NCBI GenBank assembly: GCA_938005745.1
Contig: CALLMM010000029.1
Coordinates: 1-40,032 of the forward strand
Length of the DNA: 40,032 nucleotides
Reading direction: 5' to 3'
From: an uncultured Chthonomonadales bacterium
Lineage (GTDB): Bacteria; Armatimonadota; Chthonomonadetes; Chthonomonadales; CAJBBX01
Shown: piece by piece, positions 33,003 to 40,032 of the stretch
Position numbering within the stretch: position 1 is the stretch's first letter
Layout of the letters: each line of letters starts with the position of its first letter
Program-made: the position numbers and the translations under genes
The notes under the pieces: model-generated
The model's database searches: none
What the model was told of the DNA's origin: nothing
The model's input: only the letters and a program-made list of their open reading frames with translations

Positions 33003-35516
33003 TTACGCCTTACGTAGGCGTACGCACACCTCCTTATGCAGTCCTTGTCCGCTTAAGGGATCATAGGCGATGGTGTTCAGGTCGCCAAAGCCGGCGCCGC
33101 GACCGACAGCCCGGCGACCAAGCTTCCAATGCCCAAACCCGTGCTGCGCCCCGACAACCTCCGGATGAATACGGGCCGTAACTTTGGCTTTAGCCTTCGT
33201 TTTGCCGTATCGGGACTCTACCCACACCATATCGCCATCGCTGATCCCTAAACGTTGCGCCGTCGCCGGATGAATGACGAGGGGGTTTTCGGGCTTGATG
33301 TCGTTAAGCCAGGCGTTGTTCTGCGTGCGCGTGTGGGTGTGGCTCGCTTCCTTCCAGTTTATGAGGAAGAGCGGGTACTCCTGATCGGGCTGCCAGACTC
33401 TCGGCTTGTATACGGGCAAGGGGTCTACTGGCTCGCCCATTGCGTCCTTCATGGAAGCCATCTTAGGGCTGTAGAACTCGATCTTACCGCTGGGTGTGAA
33501 GAACCCTCGCACGGCGCGACCACCGATGACCGTACCGATGCGCTTGCCATGCTCCGACTTCGGTTTGTCATAGATGGCTGAGCCGTCTCTCTGCAGATCT
33601 CCGTCTATGAAAGCCGTCTTGAGCTTCTCCAGCGGGATCGGATCGGCGTACTTTTCATAGCGCGTGCCGCCCTTATCCACCCAAACAGCCCCGGGCAGCT
33701 TCTTGAGCTCATCGAGGGTGATCTTCGGCGCGCCGTTGACGAGTTCATTGCTCAGGTAGTCCTCATACCACGCAGTCAGGTTCTCGATCGGTTTGCGCGA
33801 AAGGGGACCTACCTCGAAGAAGGGGGTTCCGTCGGCGGTTTTCAAACCCAACTTACGTCCAAGAGCCGCCACGAACTCATACTCGGCGAGCTGTCCGAAC
33901 AGCGGCTTTACAACGGGCTGCCGAAGCCCGAGGGCGGGCCATGTCACCCAATGGGAGTTGAGATCATAGCGTTCCAGATAGACTGTGCCGGGAAGGAGAT
34001 AGTCGGCGAGCCATGCGGTCTCGCTCTCCATGGTGTCCACCACGACCAGCATCTCCAATTTGGCAAGGGCTTCTTCGACCTTCGCGCAGCCTGGTCCACT
34101 CATCACGAGGTTTTGGAAGATGCACATGCCAACTTTCGGCTGGTAGGGACCCTTACCCTCGAGCAACCGCTCCCACATTCGCCCGTAGACCCCAGACTTG
34201 TGCCCGAACGGAAAATCGCTCAGTCCGTCGTAGCGTTCCTGAGAGAGGGTCTGCGAAGCGGTTTTGTCCGGCTCGACCTCCACATGTTTGTTGCCACGCT
34301 TGTCGGGGATAAGCAGCGTCCCGGGGCGATCGTAGCCCCCGGTGAGGGCGGCTAACAGGGCGATGGCCCTTCCTCCCTGAACGCCGTTGCTGTGCTGGCC
34401 CGGTCCACTCCAGGTGTCCACCACTGCGGGCTTGGTCGTGGCGAACTCTATGGCGATCCGGGAAATGGTCTCTGTCGGTACGCCAGTAATCTCCGACGCC
34501 CAGGCAGGCGTTTTGTCCGCAACATACTCGGCGAAGCGGTCGAATCCAACGGTCCAGCGCTCTATGAACTCCTTATCTTGGAGCCCCTCCTTGATGATCA
34601 CATGCGCCATCGCAAGCGCCATGGCGCCGTCGGTACCTGGTCGAATAGGCACCCATTCGTGCCCCTTAGCGGCAGTATCAGACAGGTAAGGATCCACCAC
34701 CACGAGTCGAGCGCCACGCTCGATAGCGCGTGTGAGGATCCTCGGCAGGTAGACCCACTTGATGGCGCTGGTCGGGTTCCAACCAAACAGCAGGATATAC
34801 TTCGATTGGATAAAGTCTGCCAGAGGTCGCTCATCCCCCATCGCCATCTTGAAGCTAGCTTTGCGCGACACATCGCAGAGGTTTGAGTGCATAGAGTAGT
34901 TCGGCGACCCAAACAGCGTACAGAAATCTGCCTGAATATGGGTAAATGAGTGGTCTTCGCTCCACCAGAGAAGTTTATGCGCCTCTCCAGCGTCGCGCAG
35001 CGCCTTCAGCTTCGCCGCGATCTCCTCTATGGCTTGCTCCCAAGTGATGGTCTGCCAGCGCGGGTCCTCACTGCGTCCTTTGCGGGGGTTAGTCCGTTTC
35101 ATAGGCGACTTGACACGGTCGGGATCGTAGAGCTGCATGATGCCCGCATTCCCCTTGGGGCAGATGCATCCTCCTTCGGCAGTGCCGTACTCCTCGGTGT
35201 AGCCCTGGAAGAAGTCGGTAGAGATGTTGGAGTAGTTATTGGGGTTCCAGTTGTTCGGTTCGATCTTCTCCACCACGCCGTTGACAACGTGAACAAGGAT
35301 GCCGGACTGTCCGCCGCACATATTACAGCACGAGGGTATCCATTCGCCCGCCTCCCGCCCCCATTCCGCCAGTCCCTGTTCGTTGGCGGCGATGGCATGC
35401 TCCTTTGAGCCGACCGACGCGCACCCTGAGAGGGCAGCCGCGCCAGCCGCCGCCGCGGCTCCTGCCGCGACCTGTATGAAACGTCGGCGTCCGACCTTTG
35501 AATCGTATACGTACAT
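33003..35516 (-). CDS. Tat-exported molybdopterin oxidoreductase catalytic subunit (PsrA/PhsA/SrdA-like)
   Basis: 837 residues from ATG 35516; GAGGTGG precedes it, and the upstream stop is one base away. A twin-arginine signal (GRRRFIQVAAG, residues 10-20) directs the folded protein to the periplasm. The Fe-S motif reads CCNMCGGQSG at 63-72, then CPKG with Cys119. The third Cys expected after CxxC is Ser71. A Cys at 214 (SNLC, after FGSPNYSMH) is the likely molybdenum ligand, as in polysulfide/thiosulfate reductases. Bis-MGD-binding segments and a C-terminal MopB-type domain (WVESRYGKTKAKAKV) complete it. Substrate not readable: a sulfur, selenium or arsenic oxyanion is possible. Last gene of the porin-B-C-A operon. 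Confidence 0.92.
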   Translation of the reverse strand: MYVYDSKVGRRRFIQVAAGAAAAAGAAALSGCASVGSKEHAIAANEQGLAEWGREAGEWIPSCCNMCGGQSGILVHVVNGVVEKIEPNNWNPNNYSNISTDFFQGYTEEYGTAEGGCICPKGNAGIMQLYDPDRVKSPMKRTNPRKGRSEDPRWQTITWEQAIEEIAAKLKALRDAGEAHKLLWWSEDHSFTHIQADFCTLFGSPNYSMHSNLCDVSRKASFKMAMGDERPLADFIQSKYILLFGWNPTSAIKWVYLPRILTRAIERGARLVVVDPYLSDTAAKGHEWVPIRPGTDGAMALAMAHVIIKEGLQDKEFIERWTVGFDRFAEYVADKTPAWASEITGVPTETISRIAIEFATTKPAVVDTWSGPGQHSNGVQGGRAIALLAALTGGYDRPGTLLIPDKRGNKHVEVEPDKTASQTLSQERYDGLSDFPFGHKSGVYGRMWERLLEGKGPYQPKVGMCIFQNLVMSGPGCAKVEEALAKLEMLVVVDTMESETAWLADYLLPGTVYLERYDLNSHWVTWPALGLRQPVVKPLFGQLAEYEFVAALGRKLGLKTADGTPFFEVGPLSRKPIENLTAWYEDYLSNELVNGAPKITLDELKKLPGAVWVDKGGTRYEKYADPIPLEKLKTAFIDGDLQRDGSAIYDKPKSEHGKRIGTVIGGRAVRGFFTPSGKIEFYSPKMASMKDAMGEPVDPLPVYKPRVWQPDQEYPLFLINWKEASHTHTRTQNNAWLNDIKPENPLVIHPATAQRLGISDGDMVWVESRYGKTKAKAKVTARIHPEVVGAQHGFGHWKLGRRAVGRGAGFGDLNTIAYDPLSGQGLHKEVCVRLRKA

Positions 35517-35517
35517 G

Positions 35518-36783
35518 TTAAGCCACCTCTTTCTGTCGCGGCAGGAACAGTTCACCGAGCCCAAAGAGAACCAGCCCCAGTCCTACAATCAGCGCTGTCA
35601 GCGACCATTCGCCGAGACTAGGGAAGTAGTGAGCGTTGACACGCATGGACCCGATGGCTTCGCCTAAACCTCGGATCTCCTCGACCGCCAGCCCAGGTAT
35701 GACGATGTTCAAGCGCAATCCGAACAGTCCTGCGGCAATGAGTAGCCCTGCAAACGCCACCCATCGCGCATCTTTGCCTGTTGGTAGAAGCAAGATCAGC
35801 AACGGGATCGCGGTGCCGATCGCCACCTGCCACAGCCAGAACACCCACCAGTAGGGTCCGCTGATGACCAGCTGTAGCCCTGCGACGTGACCGGGAATGC
35901 CGCCGCGAAAAGCGATGAGAAACTCGGATACCTGAATGAGCACGTCGAGCAGCAGCAGGGCCAGAACAAGCCTTCCAAGCACTACCACTGTATCCCGGTT
36001 GCGCGTTAGTCCATCCTGGAAAACCGTCGCAGCGAGGGTGAGGAGAGCTCCGCCGCTGACGAGAGCTGAAAGTAGGAACAAGATAGGGAACAGCCCGCTA
36101 TGCCAATGTGGCCTCGCCGCAACGGATCCGAATAGCGCGCCGACACCACCATTGAACATAACTGCCAGTGGCACACCGACTGTTGCCAGCACCCGTACGA
36201 TCCGGCGGTCGCGTGCTGCGCTCTTCGCTGACGTATCACGCGATCCAAGCGACAAGAGCCTGTACAGCCGACCACGCAAGGTGGGCTCGGAACTGCCAGA
36301 GACTAGATCGTGTCGTAGTAAGAGCCACATCTCAACAATGAGCAGAACCATGTAGGCTGAATACAGCCATATCATCCATGCCATGGGCGAGCGGAAGTTG
36401 GGAAAAGCCATGACGTGCCATGAGCGGCCCATGTGTCCGAGGTCAAAAAAGATGGAGAGCAGCGCTAGCAGAAGCGTTACTAACGCGGTTAACACGGCAA
36501 GGCGACCGATCCGCTCGAACTGATGCATGTTGAAGACATAAGCGAGTGAGGAGACAAGAAATGCGCCTGCGGAGAGCCCAATGAAGTAGATGTAGGCGGC
36601 AACCCATAGTCCCCAGGTTACGATGCTGCCGTAGTTTGCATGGATGTGGCCGTGCGCCATTCGGTCGTATAGCCCGTAGGATCCCAGAAGCATTAGGGCG
36701 ATGCCAGTCATCCAGAAAAGGCGTTTCAACGCACTCGCTTCCGAACCCTCAAAGCTTTTTACGGTGTTTGTGATGCCTGTCAT
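35518..36783 (-). CDS. NrfD/PsrC-type quinol-oxidising membrane subunit
   Basis: 421 residues from ATG 36783 (GAGGTG upstream), starting 14 bases after the Fe-S subunit. About ten hydrophobic helices are visible, with NrfD-family features such as WGLWVAAYIYFIGLSAGAFL and LGHMGRSWHVMAFPNFRSPMAWMIW. The protein anchors the Fe-S and molybdenum subunits to the inner membrane and passes electrons from menaquinol. A soluble stretch near 185-210 is rich in Arg. Stop and next start are separated by one base, indicating tight co-expression. Confidence 0.93.
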   Translation of the reverse strand: MTGITNTVKSFEGSEASALKRLFWMTGIALMLLGSYGLYDRMAHGHIHANYGSIVTWGLWVAAYIYFIGLSAGAFLVSSLAYVFNMHQFERIGRLAVLTALVTLLLALLSIFFDLGHMGRSWHVMAFPNFRSPMAWMIWLYSAYMVLLIVEMWLLLRHDLVSGSSEPTLRGRLYRLLSLGSRDTSAKSAARDRRIVRVLATVGVPLAVMFNGGVGALFGSVAARPHWHSGLFPILFLLSALVSGGALLTLAATVFQDGLTRNRDTVVVLGRLVLALLLLDVLIQVSEFLIAFRGGIPGHVAGLQLVISGPYWWVFWLWQVAIGTAIPLLILLLPTGKDARWVAFAGLLIAAGLFGLRLNIVIPGLAVEEIRGLGEAIGSMRVNAHYFPSLGEWSLTALIVGLGLVLFGLGELFLPRQKEVA

Positions 36784-36797
36784 GCCGTCACCTCACT

Positions 36798-37640
36798 CTA
36801 GAGCAGATAGAAGACGTTAGGTTCCGTTCCAAGCTCTTCCTTGAGTCGGACAGCGACACGTTCTCTCAGCAGTCGGTGCACATCGCTCGCCGGGTCGAGT
36901 AGGTCGCCAAAGTGGATCGCGTGTCCTGTGCATGTTTTAGCACAGGCAGGCCAACGCCCCTCTGCCTTGTTGTATTCGCCGTTTTCGTCCTGCAGGTGCA
37001 GGCAGAAGTGGCATTTACGAACGTTACCCACTGGAGACCGACCCTTGGCGCGCCGGCGGAACTGGCGGTACTCCGGAGAGGGCACGGAAGCGTACGCCGT
37101 ATTCTCTTCCACAGGCGCGTAGTTCTCGTCGAAATCGAACCAGCGAGCAGAGTAGGGACAGGCGGTCATACAGTAGCGGCAGCCGATGCAACGGTCATAA
37201 TCCACCACGACGATGCCATCCTGTTCGCGTTTGAATGTAGCCGACACGGGGCACACGTCTACACAGGGCGGATGCTCGCAGTGGAAACATGGCTTGGTCA
37301 TGAACAGCGGTTTATCATCGATCCGGGGCTCGATGACATGATCGAACACCACCGTGTAGTAGACACCCGGCGGAGTCTTGTTCTCAGCCTTGCACGCGAT
37401 GACGCAGGCGCGGCACCCGACGCAGCGGCGCGTATCAATCACCATACCGTAACGTCGTTTGCGCTTTGTGCCTGCAGCTGCTTCAGACTGTTGTGCTAGC
37501 GCTTCGCCGGCTCGAAAAACGCCCGCGCCGGCTACAGCCGCGCCAACCCATTTGCCGAGCAGAGCCAGCATCTCCCGGCGTTCCATCGGGCTGAGGCTGG
37601 GATCGCGCTCCAGCTGATCTTCGACAGTCGGTCTGTTCAT
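36798..37640 (-). CDS. Four-cluster ferredoxin-type electron-transfer subunit (PsrB/DmsB-like)
   Basis: 280 residues from ATG 37640, with GGGAG upstream. A RR pair (21-22) before a hydrophobic stretch (MLALLGKWVGAAVAGAGVF) and AxALA look like a Tat signal, which this group carries when the complex faces the periplasm. Four Fe-S binding sets are seen: Cys73/76/79/83, 118/121/126/130, 151/154/157/161, and 210/213/233/237. It passes electrons between the NrfD subunit and the molybdenum subunit. It lies 48 bases after the porin gene. Confidence 0.94.
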   Translation of the reverse strand: MNRPTVEDQLERDPSLSPMERREMLALLGKWVGAAVAGAGVFRAGEALAQQSEAAAGTKRKRRYGMVIDTRRCVGCRACVIACKAENKTPPGVYYTVVFDHVIEPRIDDKPLFMTKPCFHCEHPPCVDVCPVSATFKREQDGIVVVDYDRCIGCRYCMTACPYSARWFDFDENYAPVEENTAYASVPSPEYRQFRRRAKGRSPVGNVRKCHFCLHLQDENGEYNKAEGRWPACAKTCTGHAIHFGDLLDPASDVHRLLRERVAVRLKEELGTEPNVFYLL

Positions 37641-37688
37641 CTTGGTCTCCCGTTGGTTAAGTCGATCATTCCTCGCCGATAGCAGATG

Positions 37689-38903
37689 CTACCAAGTTGT
37701 CTGGAAGTTGCTTAGAATCAGGGTGCGCGAGCTCCCCAGAAATGCGGGCGCATTGGCACCGATTACCTTTCGCACCAGACTGATTTGAATCTTTGCATAA
37801 TGGCCCTTCAGGTACCAGTTTGCCCCGAAGGTATAGTCATTTTCGATGTTATCCCGCATGCTCGTATCGGGATCCCAGAATTCGTATCGAGCCGCGAGTT
37901 CGAGCTGAGGGTTCAAGCGGTAGAGGTAGCCGACATAGCCGCCTCTCGACCGCATGACAGCGCCGGCAGGAGCGTCTGTAGCACGCACGTACTCTGCCTC
38001 GACGGTGTGTCCGTTCCCTGTCCATCCAAACTCAAGCCCTAGCCTCTTGAAAGGGGACTTTGCATGACCAGTACTGCCGTTGCCAAGCGTACCCGCGATA
38101 CCCAAGTGCATGCCGGGAAAACCTTTATAGACGATCCGATACATGGTATCGAGACGGTTATCGTCGTCAACGGTATTCATGCTGCTGCCGTTGTCGTTCA
38201 TCAGCGCTAAGGTAGCTTGTGCGTCGCGCGTCGCGTAGCGGACTTGGATGCCTATATCACGATAATCGCCCATGCGCCCCCAGTTGTAGGGAAGCAGATT
38301 GATCAGCGGACGCTCGACGGTCGGCAGCTGCGACGACGGGCGCATTCCCATCATTGAGAAGGGGACTTTCTGCTGCCCTATATCCACCGATAGCGCCGGC
38401 GTCGCCGTGTAGCTTATGAAGGCATCCTTGAGGATCCGGGAGCTCTGTTTCACTCCCGTCACTACCTGTTCTCCCGCGATAGTTGTTGTCGTAAGCACGA
38501 GAGGCTTGGCAGGATCAAGAACGATCACCCAGTGCACGTCCGGTCGGATATCGCCGGACAGTTTGATCTCCGCTCTTCGTACGGAGGCGCTACTATTGAC
38601 TCCCCCGCCGCTGGCGAAAGTGAACCACTGCTGGAGCAGCCCGTCTATCTTGAGATTGCCGAACCCGACCTTCGCGCTCGCTGGAGTCTTACTGGCATTG
38701 AGGTCGCGCTGCCGCTGTTCTTCCTTGAGAGCCTCGATCTGTTTGTGTAGGTCGTTCAGCCGACCTAATAGCTCGGCTTGCTGTTGTTGAAGTTTTTCTA
38801 AACGTTGCGCCATGTCTCCTTCCGGCACGGCTTCCTGCGCAGTTGCTGCCAGGCAGGTGACCATGGACACTACGATGGGCCATAGTCGACAGACAGCGTA
38901 CAT
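37689..38903 (-). CDS. Phosphate-selective porin O/P-like outer-membrane protein
   Basis: 404 residues from ATG 38903; AAGGGG sits seven bases before it. A signal peptide ends near LAATAQ. Residues 30-68 form a Gln/Leu-rich coiled coil (periplasmic trimer stalk), followed by a beta-barrel with alternating hydrophobic strands. The last residue is Trp, the aromatic end needed for BAM insertion. Features such as VRRAEIKLSGDIRPDVHWVI, LKDAFISY and VDIGQQKVPFSMMG are typical of the porin O/P family, which favours phosphate and other oxyanions. It is the first gene of the molybdoenzyme operon, so it may admit the oxyanion substrate; this is inference. Confidence 0.9.
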   Translation of the reverse strand: MYAVCRLWPIVVSMVTCLAATAQEAVPEGDMAQRLEKLQQQQAELLGRLNDLHKQIEALKEEQRQRDLNASKTPASAKVGFGNLKIDGLLQQWFTFASGGGVNSSASVRRAEIKLSGDIRPDVHWVIVLDPAKPLVLTTTTIAGEQVVTGVKQSSRILKDAFISYTATPALSVDIGQQKVPFSMMGMRPSSQLPTVERPLINLLPYNWGRMGDYRDIGIQVRYATRDAQATLALMNDNGSSMNTVDDDNRLDTMYRIVYKGFPGMHLGIAGTLGNGSTGHAKSPFKRLGLEFGWTGNGHTVEAEYVRATDAPAGAVMRSRGGYVGYLYRLNPQLELAARYEFWDPDTSMRDNIENDYTFGANWYLKGHYAKIQISLVRKVIGANAPAFLGSSRTLILSNFQTTW

Positions 38904-39577
38904 ATCTTTTCCCCTTCACGGCAGATTTCAACGACACCTCTTGAATGTTCGTGTTCCCCTGTCGGTCGCATGGGAATCAGGGTATCGCTGCAGGCAGACT
39001 CTCCTGTCAAATTTGTATCAGCATCGGTTTACACATCCCTGCGTTTCTAAAAGGGTGTTGTCTTTCGTGCCAGACCGTCTACTTAAACTGTGGATCTGCC
39101 GATGTGTATATAAACATACCTCAATATCCGATATTAAATCGATACAAATGTGCTAATCGGGGCATTTTGTGGCAGTTAAAATTGCATGCTGCTGTGAAAG
39201 AGCTGGGAATAGGCGCTTCGCAATCGGGCAGGAGGATAACTCATAGCTCACTGCTAAAGCGCAGATCGCAGGTATTGTATGAGAGAGACTCCGCTGCGTC
39301 AGGATTTCCGAGGGATGTCTATCCCGTCGCCACGCGGGGCACTGCGCCGGAGGATGCCTGCCTGGAACATAACTTCACGATTTGGGCGCCTTTGCCGCAT
39401 TTTCCGTCCTCGTTCCTGTCTTAATTTCCATGCAGACAGGCTCCGCTAGTCCGCTCTCGCTGCATGACCGTTCGTACGCTTATCAGCAGCCAACTTGCTG
39501 CAGATGTCTGTGTGAGCTTGATTTGCGCTGTGTCCGCAATGTACCGGCAGATCCGACGAACTCGCAGAGCCACTCAG
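38904..39577. other. 674-bp AT-richer region without a convincing gene
   Basis: Between the porin start and the restriction-endonuclease stop. Open frames here (for example 38945-39424) have no family signature and odd composition. The right end of the porin promoter region has a perfect TTGACA on the minus strand at 39005-39010, but the -10 site 17 bases away (CGATAC) is weak. The stretch around 39090-39160 is notably AT-rich. Confidence 0.6.
39005..39010 (-). promoter_or_regulatory. Possible -35 box for the respiratory operon
   Basis: Perfect TTGACA on the minus strand, about 100 bases upstream of the porin ATG. The paired -10 (CGATAC after 17 bases) is poor, so an activator may be needed if this is used. 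Confidence 0.3.
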
Positions 39578-40032
39578 TTACAGAAGGATATCTCGTATCT
39601 TGCCGGGATCTTTCGCCATGTTCGAATGCCACCGACCGAAACCGCCGTGATCATTGACCGCCCGCACCCATTCGTCCAAGTAGCGGTGTTTGACCCGGTC
39701 CTGCTCGCTCTCCTGGCCTTTGGTTTCCAGAATGAGCATCTCGCCGCCGACAAGCCGCACGAGAAAATCGGGACGATACTTCCGCACCACCCCCTGATAC
39801 AGGTAGGGGATTTCAAAGCCAAGGTGGTCGTTCTTGGCCCAAGCGGCGACGGCTTCGCTACTTTCCAGGGCAAAGGCGTCGGAGGCTTCCCAGGCGCTGT
39901 CATAGACGCAGACGTTGATGTGGGACTTGTGGGTGACATGGCAGGGCTTGCCCGTGTACCAAGGGCGCATCTCGCCAGTGGAACGGATGGGATGATCGCG
40001 GTCGAAGACCGGCTCGAGGCGCTCGGCGTTCT
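39578..40032 (-). CDS. C-terminal part of a type III-like restriction endonuclease/helicase (truncated by window edge)
   Basis: The frame is open to the window edge at 40032 and ends in TAA at 39578, so only about 150 C-terminal residues are seen. It contains a PD-(D/E)xK nuclease motif: RPDFLVRL, a short loop, then LILETKG, with Asp and Glu-x-Lys on adjacent strands. The downstream pattern (RYLDEWVRAVNDHGGFGRW) is the C-terminus typical of large restriction R subunits with an N-terminal DEAD/DEAH helicase. The helicase part lies outside the window and is not shown. It would cut foreign DNA with a methylation partner not visible here. Confidence 0.8.
   Translation of the reverse strand, partial: NAERLEPVFDRDHPIRSTGEMRPWYTGKPCHVTHKSHINVCVYDSAWEASDAFALESSEAVAAWAKNDHLGFEIPYLYQGVVRKYRPDFLVRLVGGEMLILETKGQESEQDRVKHRYLDEWVRAVNDHGGFGRWHSNMAKDPGKIRDILL

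Noticed and set aside
33004..33022. TACGCCT-TACGT-AGGCGTA hairpin at the end of the molybdoenzyme gene as a terminator
   Set aside because: Only a 7-bp stem, overlapping the stop codon, without a T-tract on the minus strand; too weak to call.
33003..35516. Annotation as arsenate reductase ArrA or alternative complex III ActB
   Set aside because: The Fe-S motif, Mo-ligand Cys region and B-C-A-only gene set fit PsrA-like enzymes; no cytochromes or second NrfD of complex III are present.
38945..39424. 159-residue plus-strand open frame in the AT-richer gap
   Set aside because: Cys-rich, no ribosome site, no family features; it also runs across the likely porin promoter region.
1..40032. tRNA, rRNA and riboswitches
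   Set aside because: I found no cloverleaf-like or rRNA-like segment and no recognisable riboswitch core by reading; a covariance-model search was not possible here.

Overview
The window is 40 kb of GC-rich DNA from a diderm, free-living-looking bacterium. An outer-membrane porin, Tat-exported redox proteins and lipoboxes argue for a Gram-negative envelope. Stacked Gfo/Idh/MocA oxidoreductases, xylose-isomerase-like TIM barrels, a URO-D-family protein, secreted glycosidases and a beta-helix protein are typical of Armatimonadota, Planctomycetota and similar polysaccharide degraders. Armatimonadota is my favoured guess, but it rests on gene style, not on a marker gene.

Layout. (1) 1-3.7 kb: a 35-bp tandem repeat, an unknown protein with a good promoter, a Cys-rich TIM-barrel-like protein and a secreted beta-helix protein. 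(2) 3.7-6.5 kb: an NAD-dependent epimerase divergent from an unusual Gfo/Idh/MocA-GNAT fusion. (3) 6.5-21.7 kb, all minus strand: two compact gene series. The first, reading from 17389 down to 6546, is Zn-alcohol dehydrogenase, two sugar isomerase/epimerase-like barrels, Gfo/Idh/MocA oxidoreductase, URO-D-like protein, GH2 beta-mannosidase with an extra N-terminal domain, metallophosphoesterase and GH30 glycosidase. The second, from 21699 down to 17711, is a DPP-IV-type peptidase, an IolE-like barrel and another Gfo/Idh/MocA protein. Together they look like an oxidative sugar or inositol catabolic module fed by secreted glycosidases; no dedicated sugar importer is encoded here.

(4) 21.8-31.0 kb: a double-domain CbiX chelatase, a dispersed repeat cluster, a secreted propeller-like protein, an MFS transporter, a second epimerase paralogous to the first, PEP carboxylase, and a clostripain-fold lipoprotein whose catalytic Cys is Ser. 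(5) 31.0-32.9 kb: a membrane diguanylate cyclase (GGEEF with RxxD I-site) with a clear sigma70-type promoter, divergent from the clostripain-like gene. (6) 33.0-38.9 kb: a four-gene respiratory operon (porin O/P - FeS subunit - NrfD - molybdopterin subunit, in B-C-A order) that looks less GC-rich than the left part. The catalytic subunit has Ser in place of the third Cys of its N-terminal Fe-S motif. (7) 38.9-40.0 kb: an AT-richer gene-free gap, then the C-terminal end of a restriction-endonuclease/helicase protein running off the window.

All family assignments are by reading motifs; no search was run. The most distinctive items are the oxidoreductase-acetyltransferase fusion, the Ser-substituted clostripain, the porin-linked molybdoenzyme operon with its altered Fe-S motif, and the URO-D/oxidoreductase translational coupling inside the sugar operon.
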